Part shown: piece by piece, positions 1 to 9,314 of the stretch
Layout of the letters: every line of letters begins with the position of its first letter
Numbering within the stretch: position 1 is the stretch's first letter
Assembly (NCBI RefSeq): GCF_000455285.1
Contig: NZ_HG005284.1
Span: 146,908 to 183,835 of the forward strand
Direction of reading: 5' to 3'
Origin: Candidatus Stoquefichus massiliensis AP9
GTDB lineage: Bacteria > Bacillota_I > Bacilli_A > Erysipelotrichales > Coprobacillaceae
Length of the DNA stretch: 36,928 nucleotides
Program-made: the position numbers and the translations under genes
Notes under the pieces: generated by a model
The model's input: only the letters and a program-made list of their open reading frames with translations
Databases searched by the model: none
Told to the model about the DNA's origin: nothing

Positions 1-363
1 TATCTACTATCATTTTAGCGAGTTCTATTCCAACAACTCTTGCTCCAAAGGCTAACATATTGGTATTGTTATGTTCTCTTGATAACTTCGCTGAATAAGG
101 TTCACTGCAAGTGACACAACGAATGCCATTGACTTTATTAGCGGCTAACGAAATCCCTACACCCGTTCCACAAATGACAATGCCTTTATCCACTTCACCA
201 GATATAACAGCATTTGCGACTGCTTCACCAGCAATAGGATAGTTAAATCTTTCAGTGCTATCTGTTCCAAAATCAATCACTTCATAACCAAATTTGTCTT
301 GAATATACTGTATTATTTCTTTTTTATATTCAACTGCCACATGATCATTTCCAATTCCTATTT

Positions 364-367
<4 letters not shown>
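1..367 (-). CDS. rpiB: RpiB/LacAB-family sugar-phosphate isomerase (3' end cut by window edge)
   Basis: This is the first 122 codons of an aldose-ketose phosphate isomerase of the RpiB/LacA/LacB family, usually about 145-150 aa. The reading frame runs off the left edge. My translation begins V(M)KIGIGNDHVAVEYKK and contains the family signature ICGTGVGISLAANK, whose Cys is the usual catalytic base, followed by REHNNTNMLAFGAR, which holds the second conserved active-site region. The start is a GTG (367-365) that overlaps the TGA of the upstream epimerase gene in a GTGA arrangement, so translation is probably coupled. RpiB enzymes interconvert ribose-5-P and ribulose-5-P, and several, including E. 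coli RpiB/AlsI, also act on allose-6-P. Beside an AlsE-like epimerase, the allose-6-P to allulose-6-P reaction is a reasonable inference. Confidence 0.9.
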
Positions 368-2488
<2,121 letters not shown>

Positions 2489-3775
2489 CTAATTTTTCTC
2501 TTCAGATTCAAGTTTTAATTGTTGTGTATCCATAATCTTTACAAATGGATAATAGACAATACAACTCAATACACACATAAGAACAATAAATATACCAAAT
2601 CCAATACCTCCACTAGCTAAGAACCCAAGAATTGGTCCTGGAATAAAACTTGTTGCCATAGTTAATGGCGTTGTAAATAACTGAAGTTTCATACCAAAAT
2701 ACATTAAGATATACGAAATAACGGGTAAAAGTACAAATGGTAATAATAATGTAAAGTTTAAAACTATTGGCAAACCATATACTACAGGTTCAATGACATT
2801 AAATAATCCTGGCACCAATTGTAACTTACCTTGTGTTTTATATCTTTCAGATTTTGTAAAAAAAGCCATATCTATAAATAACCCAAACAAGCAACCTGGG
2901 CCTCCAACCATTTGTATAATAGCCATAATTGACATCATAGTTAATAAATTTGGAGCGGCCATACCAGAAGCAACAGCTGCAATATTTTCTTGTAATGGTG
3001 CAGTCCCTAAAACCATTATCACAGGCATAATAATCATTGAACCATGTAGCCCTAGCCACCATAATAAGCTACAAAGTATTAATAAAACCAAATGACCTGT
3101 TAAACTATTTCCAATTCCAGTTAATGGTGCTTGAATAACCGTATTAATAAATGGAGTAAATCCACCATATGGAGTCAATCCAAATAAAACGCGTAATGCT
3201 ATGAATGGTACAAGTGTAATCACAAAACCTGGAATATTTTCAAAACTTTGTGAAACAAATGGTGGTACAGATGCAGGCATCTTAATTCTCAAAGGGGTTT
3301 TAGATAATTTCATAAATAAAACTCCTGCACATACTGAAACAATCATACTTGTAATAATTCCTTGAGCTCCTAAGTTTTCAAGCCCAACTGAATAAGCATT
3401 ACCATAATCTCCAACAACTGTTGTGAGAGGTGTAACAATTAAAAATGAAAATAATGCAATAATTCCTCCTTCAACAGGATTTTTTGCTCCCATCTTTTCA
3501 GAAATAACACGTCCAATTCCAAATGAAATAAACAAACCTGTACAAGTTGCTATTTGAACAATTTCACTTAATGGCACCATTAATCCTGTATCTTTAAGAA
3601 AATTTATCCATGGTGTAATTGGCAAGTTTATTAAAATATTAATAATTGCTGACCCCATTAAAATAGGCATTGTTGACATCATACCCTGAGTAATAGAACT
3701 CACTACAAGATTATTTTGAAATTTTCCTGCAATTTTCATAATCTTTGTTGTAAAACTTTGATTTACTGCTTTCAT
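2489..3775 (-). CDS. PTS lactose/cellobiose-family EIIC permease
   Basis: This 428-residue integral membrane protein is the sugar-translocating subunit of a lactose/cellobiose (Chb/Cel) type phosphotransferase system. It has about ten hydrophobic segments and the family landmarks VPPFVSQSFENIPGFV, WWLGLHGSMIIMPV (near residue 245) and FNVIEPVVYGLPIVLN. It would import a beta-linked disaccharide or beta-glucoside while EIIB phosphorylates it. The frame is open to an ATG at 3805, inside the EIIB gene, but GGAGGGA sits eight bases before the ATG at 3775, which I take as the start. It lies between EIIB upstream and the GH1 enzyme downstream in the same transcript, which ties uptake to hydrolysis. 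Confidence 0.93.
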   Translation of the reverse strand: MKAVNQSFTTKIMKIAGKFQNNLVVSSITQGMMSTMPILMGSAIINILINLPITPWINFLKDTGLMVPLSEIVQIATCTGLFISFGIGRVISEKMGAKNPVEGGIIALFSFLIVTPLTTVVGDYGNAYSVGLENLGAQGIITSMIVSVCAGVLFMKLSKTPLRIKMPASVPPFVSQSFENIPGFVITLVPFIALRVLFGLTPYGGFTPFINTVIQAPLTGIGNSLTGHLVLLILCSLLWWLGLHGSMIIMPVIMVLGTAPLQENIAAVASGMAAPNLLTMMSIMAIIQMVGGPGCLFGLFIDMAFFTKSERYKTQGKLQLVPGLFNVIEPVVYGLPIVLNFTLLLPFVLLPVISYILMYFGMKLQLFTTPLTMATSFIPGPILGFLASGGIGFGIFIVLMCVLSCIVYYPFVKIMDTQQLKLESEEKN

Positions 3776-3788
3776 ATATCTTTCCCTC

Positions 3789-4097
3789 CTACCAACTAAA
3801 CTCATTTAATAACTTACTAAAAATATTTTTAGCATTCATTGTCCCATAATCCATCATAGAAATAAGTCTTACTGGAATATCAGAAAACTGTTTCTTGACT
3901 TCATCTTCCATATAACAGACTTGAGGACCTAGTAAAATCACATCACTACCAATTGCTACAGGATTTAATGCATTTGTTGCATAAGCTTTACACTCAACTT
4001 CAAATCCATTACTTTTTCCTTCTTCAATAATACGATCACATAAAATACTTGTTGATACTCCACCAACACATGCGAGAGTTATTTTTAGTTTTCTCAT
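3789..4097 (-). CDS. PTS lactose/cellobiose-family EIIB subunit
   Basis: This soluble subunit of about 102 aa passes phosphate from EIIA to the incoming sugar. The phospho-cysteine loop is seen at the N-terminus in TLACVGGVSTSIL, and the family pattern continues with DVILLGPQVCYME and MMDYGTMNAKNI. The ATG at 4106 directly abuts AAGGAG; the ATG at 4097 (MRKLKITLAC) has that ribosome site nine bases away and is the better start. The gene ends 13 bases before the preferred EIIC start and is followed in order by EIIC, GH1 and the epimerase. EIIA precedes it by 63 bases, so a complete lactose-type PTS is encoded here. Confidence 0.93.
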   Translation of the reverse strand: MRKLKITLACVGGVSTSILCDRIIEEGKSNGFEVECKAYATNALNPVAIGSDVILLGPQVCYMEDEVKKQFSDIPVRLISMMDYGTMNAKNIFSKLLNEFSW

Positions 4098-4160
4098 TTT
4101 CTCCATCTCCTTTTATATCATTTAAAACATTATAAGTGCACTTTTATAATATTTATAAAT

Positions 4161-4469
4161 CTATTTATTTTTTAGTATTTCAATCATTTCAACAACCAAA
4201 TCATGTGTAACAGTTGCCATTGTTAAATGATCTTGACCATGAATGGTTACAATTGTAATATCAACTGGTTCTCCTCTTGATTCTTTTTGGAGCATATCAA
4301 ATTGCAAGTTATGAGCATTGTTCATTTCTTCTTCAGCAATTTTTAATAACTCTTGAGCTTCCTGAAATTGTTCTTGTCTTGCTTTTTTTAAAGCCATCAT
4401 AGATTTCGCTCTAGAATCTCCTGCTAATGCTACTATTTGAAAATCATTTAAATATCTTGAATCTTCCAT
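4161..4469 (-). CDS. PTS lactose/cellobiose-family EIIA subunit
   Basis: This is a 102-residue, all-helical EIIA of the Lac/Chb type, which forms a trimer and accepts phosphate from HPr. The active-site segment VTIHGQDHLTMA carries the expected phosphorylated His (H77) and the metal-binding Asp (D80); the more usual sequence is VHAQDHLM, so an Ala is replaced by Gly. The start is supported by GGAGGGA seven bases upstream. It is the first gene of the PTS-GH1-epimerase-isomerase transcript. It is also the only stand-alone EIIA in the window, although three EIIC proteins are encoded, so it may serve more than one transporter. Confidence 0.92.
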   Translation of the reverse strand: MEDSRYLNDFQIVALAGDSRAKSMMALKKARQEQFQEAQELLKIAEEEMNNAHNLQFDMLQKESRGEPVDITIVTIHGQDHLTMATVTHDLVVEMIEILKNK

Positions 4470-4530
4470 TATATTCCCTCCATTGACACTTATATTTTAA
4501 CAATAATAATCTGTTTTTGATATCTCTATA

Positions 4531-4552
4531 TTTACCGCTTTCAAAACGTACC
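4531..4552 (-). promoter_or_regulatory. Operator-like element, copy A, upstream of PTS EIIA
   Basis: On the minus strand this reads GTTTTGAAAGCGGTAAA preceded by GGTAC. The same core recurs at 4631-4651 and 7345-7368. It lies about 60 bases before the EIIA start codon. The adjacent regulator is a LicR-type PRD activator, and that family generally binds inverted repeats near the -35 region of its target, so this is the obvious candidate site. Bases 4530-4543 also match a CcpA cre consensus at 12 of 14 positions, so catabolite control is an alternative reading. Confidence 0.5.
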
Positions 4553-4630
4553 TTTTATACCAATATCAAAGACTGTCTGACACATGATATTCCATATTAC
4601 ACCACTATTTTGGTGAATTTTACTATAAGA

Positions 4631-4651
4631 TTTACCACTATCAAAACAAAC
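4631..4651 (-). promoter_or_regulatory. Operator-like element, copy B, upstream of PTS EIIA
   Basis: On the minus strand the core is GTTTTGATAGTGGTAAA, identical to copy A at 15 of 17 positions, and 100 bases further upstream. Between the two is a short perfect inverted repeat CACCA-N6-TGGTG (4600-4615), whose left half shares ACCACTAT with copy B. Binding by the PRD regulator is inferred from repetition and position only. Confidence 0.5.
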
Positions 4652-4658
4652 TTTTCAT

Positions 4659-4688
4659 AAAAAAAGGAGAGCACGTAACTCTACCTTT
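4659..4688 (-). terminator. Rho-independent terminator after the tandem EIIB gene
   Basis: Directly after the TAA at 4690, the minus strand forms a stem AAAGG(T)AGAG / CTCTCCTTT with a seven-base loop and one bulged T, followed by a run of seven T. It separates the regulator/tandem-EIIB transcript from the PTS structural genes, which implies that the latter have their own promoter in 4470-4658. Confidence 0.8.
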
Positions 4689-4689
4689 C

Positions 4690-5334
4690 TTAATCCTCTA
4701 TAATACGATATTCTTGTAAATTTGTAATTATACAACCCAATATTTCTTCTACATTCATACATCCATAATCTTTTGTATCAATAATATAAATTGGTTTATT
4801 ATGAATTAAATCTCTTATATTTTCACTCATATAAAAAACTTGTGGACCAAGAACATATATATCATAATCATTATAATTTGAATAAATCTTACTGACTGCA
4901 AAAGCATCACATTCAAGTAAATAACCTTGTTTTTTTGCTTCTTCTACAATTAAGTCTTTTAAAATATAACTAGATAGTCCTGACATGCAGAATAAAGCCA
5001 TATGAATGACTTTTTTATTATGTTCTATTTTTATAGCTTTATTTTTCATATATTCTCTTACTGATTGCATTGTCGAAAATCCATCCATAGATCCATAAAC
5101 AACATTATTAATTAAGAAACACTCTGTTTTCGCATTCACACATTGTTCTTTAATAGCATCATACATAAAAGAAATTTGTGGAGCAACTAATACAATATCA
5201 AATTTTTCAATCAATATTGGTAATTTCCCAATACTTATTGCTTCAATATATTCATCGTCTAAAGCATGCTCTAACATACTTTGAACCATAATACTGGTCG
5301 AAATACCACTACTACATACAATTAATATTCGCAT
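4690..5334 (-). CDS. Tandem double PTS EIIB (lactose/cellobiose-type) protein
   Basis: This 214-residue protein consists of two lactose/cellobiose EIIB domains in a row. Domain 1 (about 1-95) has ILIVCSSGISTSIM with the phospho-Cys at C7, then VLVAPQISFMYD and VVYGSMDGF. Domain 2 (about 108-205) has MALFCMSGLSSYIL with C116, then YVLGPQVFYMSE and KDYGCMNVEEI. Both catalytic cysteines are kept, but the P-loops and spacing differ from each other and from the ordinary EIIB at 3789. The gene starts inside the last codons of the PRD regulator gene (13-base overlap) behind GGAGGGA, and ends at a terminator. Coupling to the regulator rather than to EIIC suggests a signalling or phosphate-shuttling role; a true transport role cannot be excluded. 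Confidence 0.85.
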   Translation of the reverse strand: MRILIVCSSGISTSIMVQSMLEHALDDEYIEAISIGKLPILIEKFDIVLVAPQISFMYDAIKEQCVNAKTECFLINNVVYGSMDGFSTMQSVREYMKNKAIKIEHNKKVIHMALFCMSGLSSYILKDLIVEEAKKQGYLLECDAFAVSKIYSNYNDYDIYVLGPQVFYMSENIRDLIHNKPIYIIDTKDYGCMNVEEILGCIITNLQEYRIIED

Positions 5335-7226
5335 GAATCTCCCTCCAAAATGCTAATCAAAGTTTCATAATTTTGATGAAATAATAATCTTTGTATCTTA
5401 TTTTTATCTAATATCAACTGTGATGTTTTTTTATATAAATCTTGCATATCCTTTTCAATTTCACTATTTACAGAAATCAAGATAACAATCTGAACATCTC
5501 TGTTTCCCCAAAAAATAGGTTTATCTAATATTCCAACAGATACAAAAGCAAAATCTGTATTTAATCCATAAGGATGTGCTAATGCCACTGACTCACCAAA
5601 ATCAGTTGGTGCAAATGATTCTCTTTTCAATACTGCATTGGTAAATTGAGATGGTAATTCTATATGATTTCCAACGAGTTTACATAATTCTATAATAACT
5701 TGTTCCTTAGATTCTGCTTTAATATTTGTATAAAATAATTCTTCTTTAAAGTACTTTTTTATTTCAAAAAGAGAGTTTTGTTTAAACTTTTGTTTTAAAA
5801 ACACTTCTTCTTCATCTGAAAGCAGCGTTTTGACTCTTAAAATAGGAACTGGTATTTCATCATAAATAGGTGTTGTTGTCACAACGTAATCAATCAATGA
5901 AAAATCTTGTTTTGATAATTCATTCATATTACAAATACTAACCTTATTTAGATATGTTCCAAATAATTCTTGATATTGATAAGCTAATAACTCAGCTAAT
6001 GTTTTACCTGTTGCACAAACAATTAAAATATTCTTTTTTTTAATTTGATTTAATGATCTTAAAGAAACTTCAAATATAAGAGCAAGATATCCTATTTCAT
6101 CTTCTCTAAGACAAGTTTGATATTTATTATCAATACAAATTTTTGCTTGTGATGCTAATGTATATCCTAAAGCATATTTCTTTTTAATATCACTGATAGA
6201 TGGATTTTTTAAATTCAAATGATATTTTATACGTACTTCCAACGATACCATATGTATTGCTAAATTCATAATGATCCCTAAGTTTTTACTCATATCTATA
6301 TTTAAAGTCAATTTTATAAATTGCAAAATATCAATAACTAAATCATATACTTCTTGCGAAATAACAACATTTGTTTTTCCTAAACCCACTTTTTCTGTAA
6401 CACGATGCCCAAATAAATGAATAGCTAATGAAAAAATCTCTGTGTCCAAAAAAACAATATCAAATATTTCTTCTAATTTATGACATATATTTTTAGATAA
6501 TATCTCACATAAGTTATCATCATGTATTTTCAAAGTATTGTCCTTCTCATCAATACAACATCCTTCTTTAATCCTTACAATTGCCATATATAAATGTTGT
6601 GTCATATTCTCTAATGATAATTCTGACATGGAAATATTATATTCATTTAAAGAATCAATTAATACTTTAGAAATTTGTTTTTTCATTTCACTATCATTTT
6701 GTTCTTTATAAAAATCATAACTATAATTTACCATAAAGATTCTTAAATCAAATTCTAACCCTTTCATCTTTATGCCCTTGTTTTTCCTATAAATGAGTTT
6801 TAAATGATAAATGCCTAATATCTTTTTTATTTTATTGATATCAGATTGCAACGTTGATTCACTAATACATAAATAATCTAATAAATCTTCAATAGGAACA
6901 AAATCATTTGTCATAATCATTTTTGATAAAATATAATGACATCTTTCTTCTGAATTCTCAGGTAATCTCTTTTCATCAATAAATAATCCATTATTTTCAT
7001 GTGAATAAATTGTAGAAAAAAGTTTAGAATCAATAATACTCAATCTATACCCATAACCATGTTTAGATTCAATCCTTGCCCCATACTGCTGAATAATTTG
7101 AGATAAACTTCTTAAATAATTTCTTACAGTTTTCTCACTAATAAGTGCTTTTTCACCTAAAAGTTTTGCAGTAACGTATTTTTCAGTTGATAAATTATAA
7201 AGTAGTATATTGTGTATTCTATTCAT
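5322..7226 (-). CDS. LicR/BglG-family PRD transcriptional activator with EIIB and EIIA domains
   Basis: This 634-residue multidomain regulator is close in size to B. subtilis LicR. Visible domains: an N-terminal winged helix (about 5-62), a second HTH (about 95-155), PRD1 (about 165-280, His211 and His270), PRD2 (about 290-395, His325), a GatB-like EIIB domain (about 398-480, Cys404 in LIVCATGKT) and an EIIA-2 (fructose/mannitol) domain (about 495-630, His551 in VALAHP). PTS phosphorylation of these sites normally tunes activation of the cognate PTS operon. The second PRD2 His is replaced: DEIGYLALIFEVSL has Ile384 where the family has His. The start ATG has only a weak ribosome site. A shared operator-like motif lies upstream and before the PTS genes, which suggests it controls both. 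Confidence 0.9.
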   Translation of the reverse strand: MNRIHNILLYNLSTEKYVTAKLLGEKALISEKTVRNYLRSLSQIIQQYGARIESKHGYGYRLSIIDSKLFSTIYSHENNGLFIDEKRLPENSEERCHYILSKMIMTNDFVPIEDLLDYLCISESTLQSDINKIKKILGIYHLKLIYRKNKGIKMKGLEFDLRIFMVNYSYDFYKEQNDSEMKKQISKVLIDSLNEYNISMSELSLENMTQHLYMAIVRIKEGCCIDEKDNTLKIHDDNLCEILSKNICHKLEEIFDIVFLDTEIFSLAIHLFGHRVTEKVGLGKTNVVISQEVYDLVIDILQFIKLTLNIDMSKNLGIIMNLAIHMVSLEVRIKYHLNLKNPSISDIKKKYALGYTLASQAKICIDNKYQTCLREDEIGYLALIFEVSLRSLNQIKKKNILIVCATGKTLAELLAYQYQELFGTYLNKVSICNMNELSKQDFSLIDYVVTTTPIYDEIPVPILRVKTLLSDEEEVFLKQKFKQNSLFEIKKYFKEELFYTNIKAESKEQVIIELCKLVGNHIELPSQFTNAVLKRESFAPTDFGESVALAHPYGLNTDFAFVSVGILDKPIFWGNRDVQIVILISVNSEIEKDMQDLYKKTSQLILDKNKIQRLLFHQNYETLISILEGDSCEY

Positions 7227-7344
7227 ACATGTTTATCAGGCATATTATAAAAATGATTTCAAACTCTCAATATACCATTTCCCTTTCTCGTGATTTTTTC
7301 ATAACTTTACTATAAAGCATATATTGATTTTTATAAATTTATAT

Positions 7345-7368
7345 TTTTACCACTTTAAAACGGTAAAA
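7345..7368 (-). promoter_or_regulatory. Palindromic operator-like element, copy C, upstream of the PRD regulator
   Basis: This is a perfect inverted repeat TTTTACC-N10-GGTAAAA. Its interior matches copies A and B (4531, 4631), except that it is one base shorter: GTTTTAAAGTGGTAAA on the minus strand. It sits 119 bases before the regulator start and just past the stop of the cardiolipin synthase gene. No hairpin-plus-T-run terminator signature accompanies it, so an operator is favoured over a terminator. Confidence 0.5.
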
Positions 7369-7373
7369 TATTA

Positions 7374-8882
7374 TCACATTAAAGGTGCAAATAACCTTAA
7401 AATTGCTTCATAAAATCCTCTAAAGCGTTGACTATGTTTTTGATCTATTTTTTGACTTAATAAAAGCGTTTCTTTAAAGTCTTTAGAGATATCCTGAATT
7501 GTCTTAGATTGGGTTAAAAGGACATTACATTCGAAATGTAAATAAAGACTACGATAATCAAAATTAATTGTTCCTACAGTCGCAATTCTTTGATCACATA
7601 AAACCATTTTCGCGTGTAAAAAACCTGGCTGATATTCATAAAATTCAATGCCTTCTTGAATTAATGAATAATAGTATGAACGAGTCACTCTATAAACATT
7701 CTTTTTATCTGGGACTCCTGGTGTAATAATTTTAATTGTAACACCTTTTTTACGAGCGAGAATAAGTGCTTTCATCATTGTATCATCAATAATGAAATAA
7801 GGTGTCATAATAAGGATTTCATGCTGAGCCTGATGAATTAAGTTGAGATATATGTTTTCTCCTGTTCTTTCGTTATCCAATGGTGAATCACCATAAGCAA
7901 CAGCAAAACCATCAGGTATTTGTTTATCAATTGTAAAATGTGGATAGAACTGCTTATAATCTTTATCAGTAGGACAATAAGCATTCCATAAAGATAGAAA
8001 CATTGTTGTCAGGTTCCATACACCATCACCCATCAAACGTATTCCTGTATCCTTCCAATGACCAAACCGCATCTTCGCATTAATATACTCATCAGCTAAG
8101 TTAAAACCACCACTATAACCTATATAACCATCAATAATACATATTTTACGATGATCACGATGATTCATCGCAACAGATAACATAGGTATAAAAGGATTAA
8201 AAACAACACATTTGATTCCCATTTGAGTTAATTGCTTTTCAAAATGATAAGGAACTGTTGTTAAACTTCCCACATCATCATAAATAAACCTAATTTCAAC
8301 ACCTTCCTCAACTTTCTGTTTTAAAAGTGTTAAGATAGTTTCAAACATAAACCCCTCAGCCACAATAAAATATTCAATAAAAATATAATGTTTGGCATTT
8401 TTGATATCTCTTAATAAATCAATAAAACAATAATCTCCTAAAGAATAATATTTTGTCCATGTATGAAGATATGTTCCATATCCCAAATCACTTAAATAAG
8501 TTAAACCATCTCTTTGACCATTTTCTATCTGCTTAGAAATTTCCTGTGGCATTAATAAATCCTTATCAATATCATCTAAAACTGGTTGTAATTTTTTACG
8601 AATACGATGTGATGGTTTTTTATTTCCTATCATTAAATATAATAGACCACCAAACACTGGAAAAACCAAAATTAATATAATCCATGATATTTTATAAGAA
8701 GGATTTTCATCTTTGTTCACTAACCATAAGACAACCAGCATACTTAAAACAGATAATGCTGGATTGAGCCAATGGAAGTTAGATAAAACTGAGCTTGTTA
8801 TTAAAACAATCCAAATGACCTGTAATAATATCAGTACACCAAATATAAAAACACGACTTAAAAAAATTTTGAGCAGTTTCAT
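7374..8882 (-). CDS. cls: Cardiolipin synthase (phospholipase D family)
   Basis: This 502-residue membrane enzyme condenses two phosphatidylglycerol molecules into cardiolipin and glycerol. Two hydrophobic helices sit at the N-terminus (about 8-60), as in bacterial Cls. Both HxK(x)4D motifs of the phospholipase D superfamily are present: NHRDHRKICIIDGYIGYSGGFN in the middle and FLHAKMVLCDQRIATVGTINFD near the C-terminus. The start has CAGGAGG five bases upstream, and its ATG overlaps the stop of the DUF1934 gene as ATGA, so the two are translated together. Length is typical for the Bacillus-type enzyme (about 480-510 aa). Confidence 0.95.
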   Translation of the reverse strand: MKLLKIFLSRVFIFGVLILLQVIWIVLITSSVLSNFHWLNPALSVLSMLVVLWLVNKDENPSYKISWIILILVFPVFGGLLYLMIGNKKPSHRIRKKLQPVLDDIDKDLLMPQEISKQIENGQRDGLTYLSDLGYGTYLHTWTKYYSLGDYCFIDLLRDIKNAKHYIFIEYFIVAEGFMFETILTLLKQKVEEGVEIRFIYDDVGSLTTVPYHFEKQLTQMGIKCVVFNPFIPMLSVAMNHRDHRKICIIDGYIGYSGGFNLADEYINAKMRFGHWKDTGIRLMGDGVWNLTTMFLSLWNAYCPTDKDYKQFYPHFTIDKQIPDGFAVAYGDSPLDNERTGENIYLNLIHQAQHEILIMTPYFIIDDTMMKALILARKKGVTIKIITPGVPDKKNVYRVTRSYYYSLIQEGIEFYEYQPGFLHAKMVLCDQRIATVGTINFDYRSLYLHFECNVLLTQSKTIQDISKDFKETLLLSQKIDQKHSQRFRGFYEAILRLFAPLM

Positions 8883-9274
8883 AATTCCTCCTGAAAACTA
8901 TAGGATAGTAAAGTAACCATGAGATAAACTGTTGATATCAATCCTCTTTGATCATGTAATTCATATTTCATCTTTATTCGATCATCATTAGCTTCAAATT
9001 TTAACAACTTTGTTTTTAAAGGAACACTTCCATAAGGAAGTTGATAATCATTCCACGTTTCCTGACCAAAATGGAATGTCAATGTTGAACTTCCATGATT
9101 TAATATAATAGGTTCTTTCCCATAAGTTATACTTATTGTACCCTCTTTTGTCTCAAAACTCACTTGTGTTTGTTTTCCTGTACACATAATTCCTTTTGTT
9201 TTATATTCAATTGTTTCGATTTCATTATCTTGTTTAAATATTGCTTTATAATGAATATTTTTTGTTTGATACAT
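8879..9274 (-). CDS. DUF1934 family protein (YwiB-like beta-barrel)
   Basis: This small soluble protein is of the DUF1934 family, a calycin-like beta-barrel of unknown function found in Firmicutes. The pattern of alternating strands, the central TLTFHFGQETWNDYQLPYGSVPLKTKL segment and the C-terminal YELHDQRGLISTVYLMVTL agree with that family. The frame is open to a GTG at 9283, but the ATG at 9274 follows GGTGATG with usable spacing, giving 131 aa; the 9280 ATG is also possible. It heads a two-gene transcript with cls. A -10-like TATAAT lies at 9292-9297 on the minus strand, divergent from the penicillin-binding protein gene. The function is not known. Confidence 0.8.
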   Translation of the reverse strand: MYQTKNIHYKAIFKQDNEIETIEYKTKGIMCTGKQTQVSFETKEGTISITYGKEPIILNHGSSTLTFHFGQETWNDYQLPYGSVPLKTKLLKFEANDDRIKMKYELHDQRGLISTVYLMVTLLSYSFQEEL

Positions 9275-9314
9275 TTTCATCACCAGTGAATATTATAACA
9301 CACTTTCGGTAAAA

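Noticed and set aside
4530-4543. cre-like sequence in the first PTS promoter region
   Set aside because: It matches 12 of 14 consensus positions but misses the final CA, and it is part of the motif repeated at two other places where the cre match is worse. A regulator-specific operator explains all three copies better.
7345-7368. Palindrome as terminator of cardiolipin synthase
   Set aside because: The stem has a ten-base loop, only two G-C pairs per arm and no proper T run after it; its sequence instead matches the operator-like copies at 4531 and 4631.
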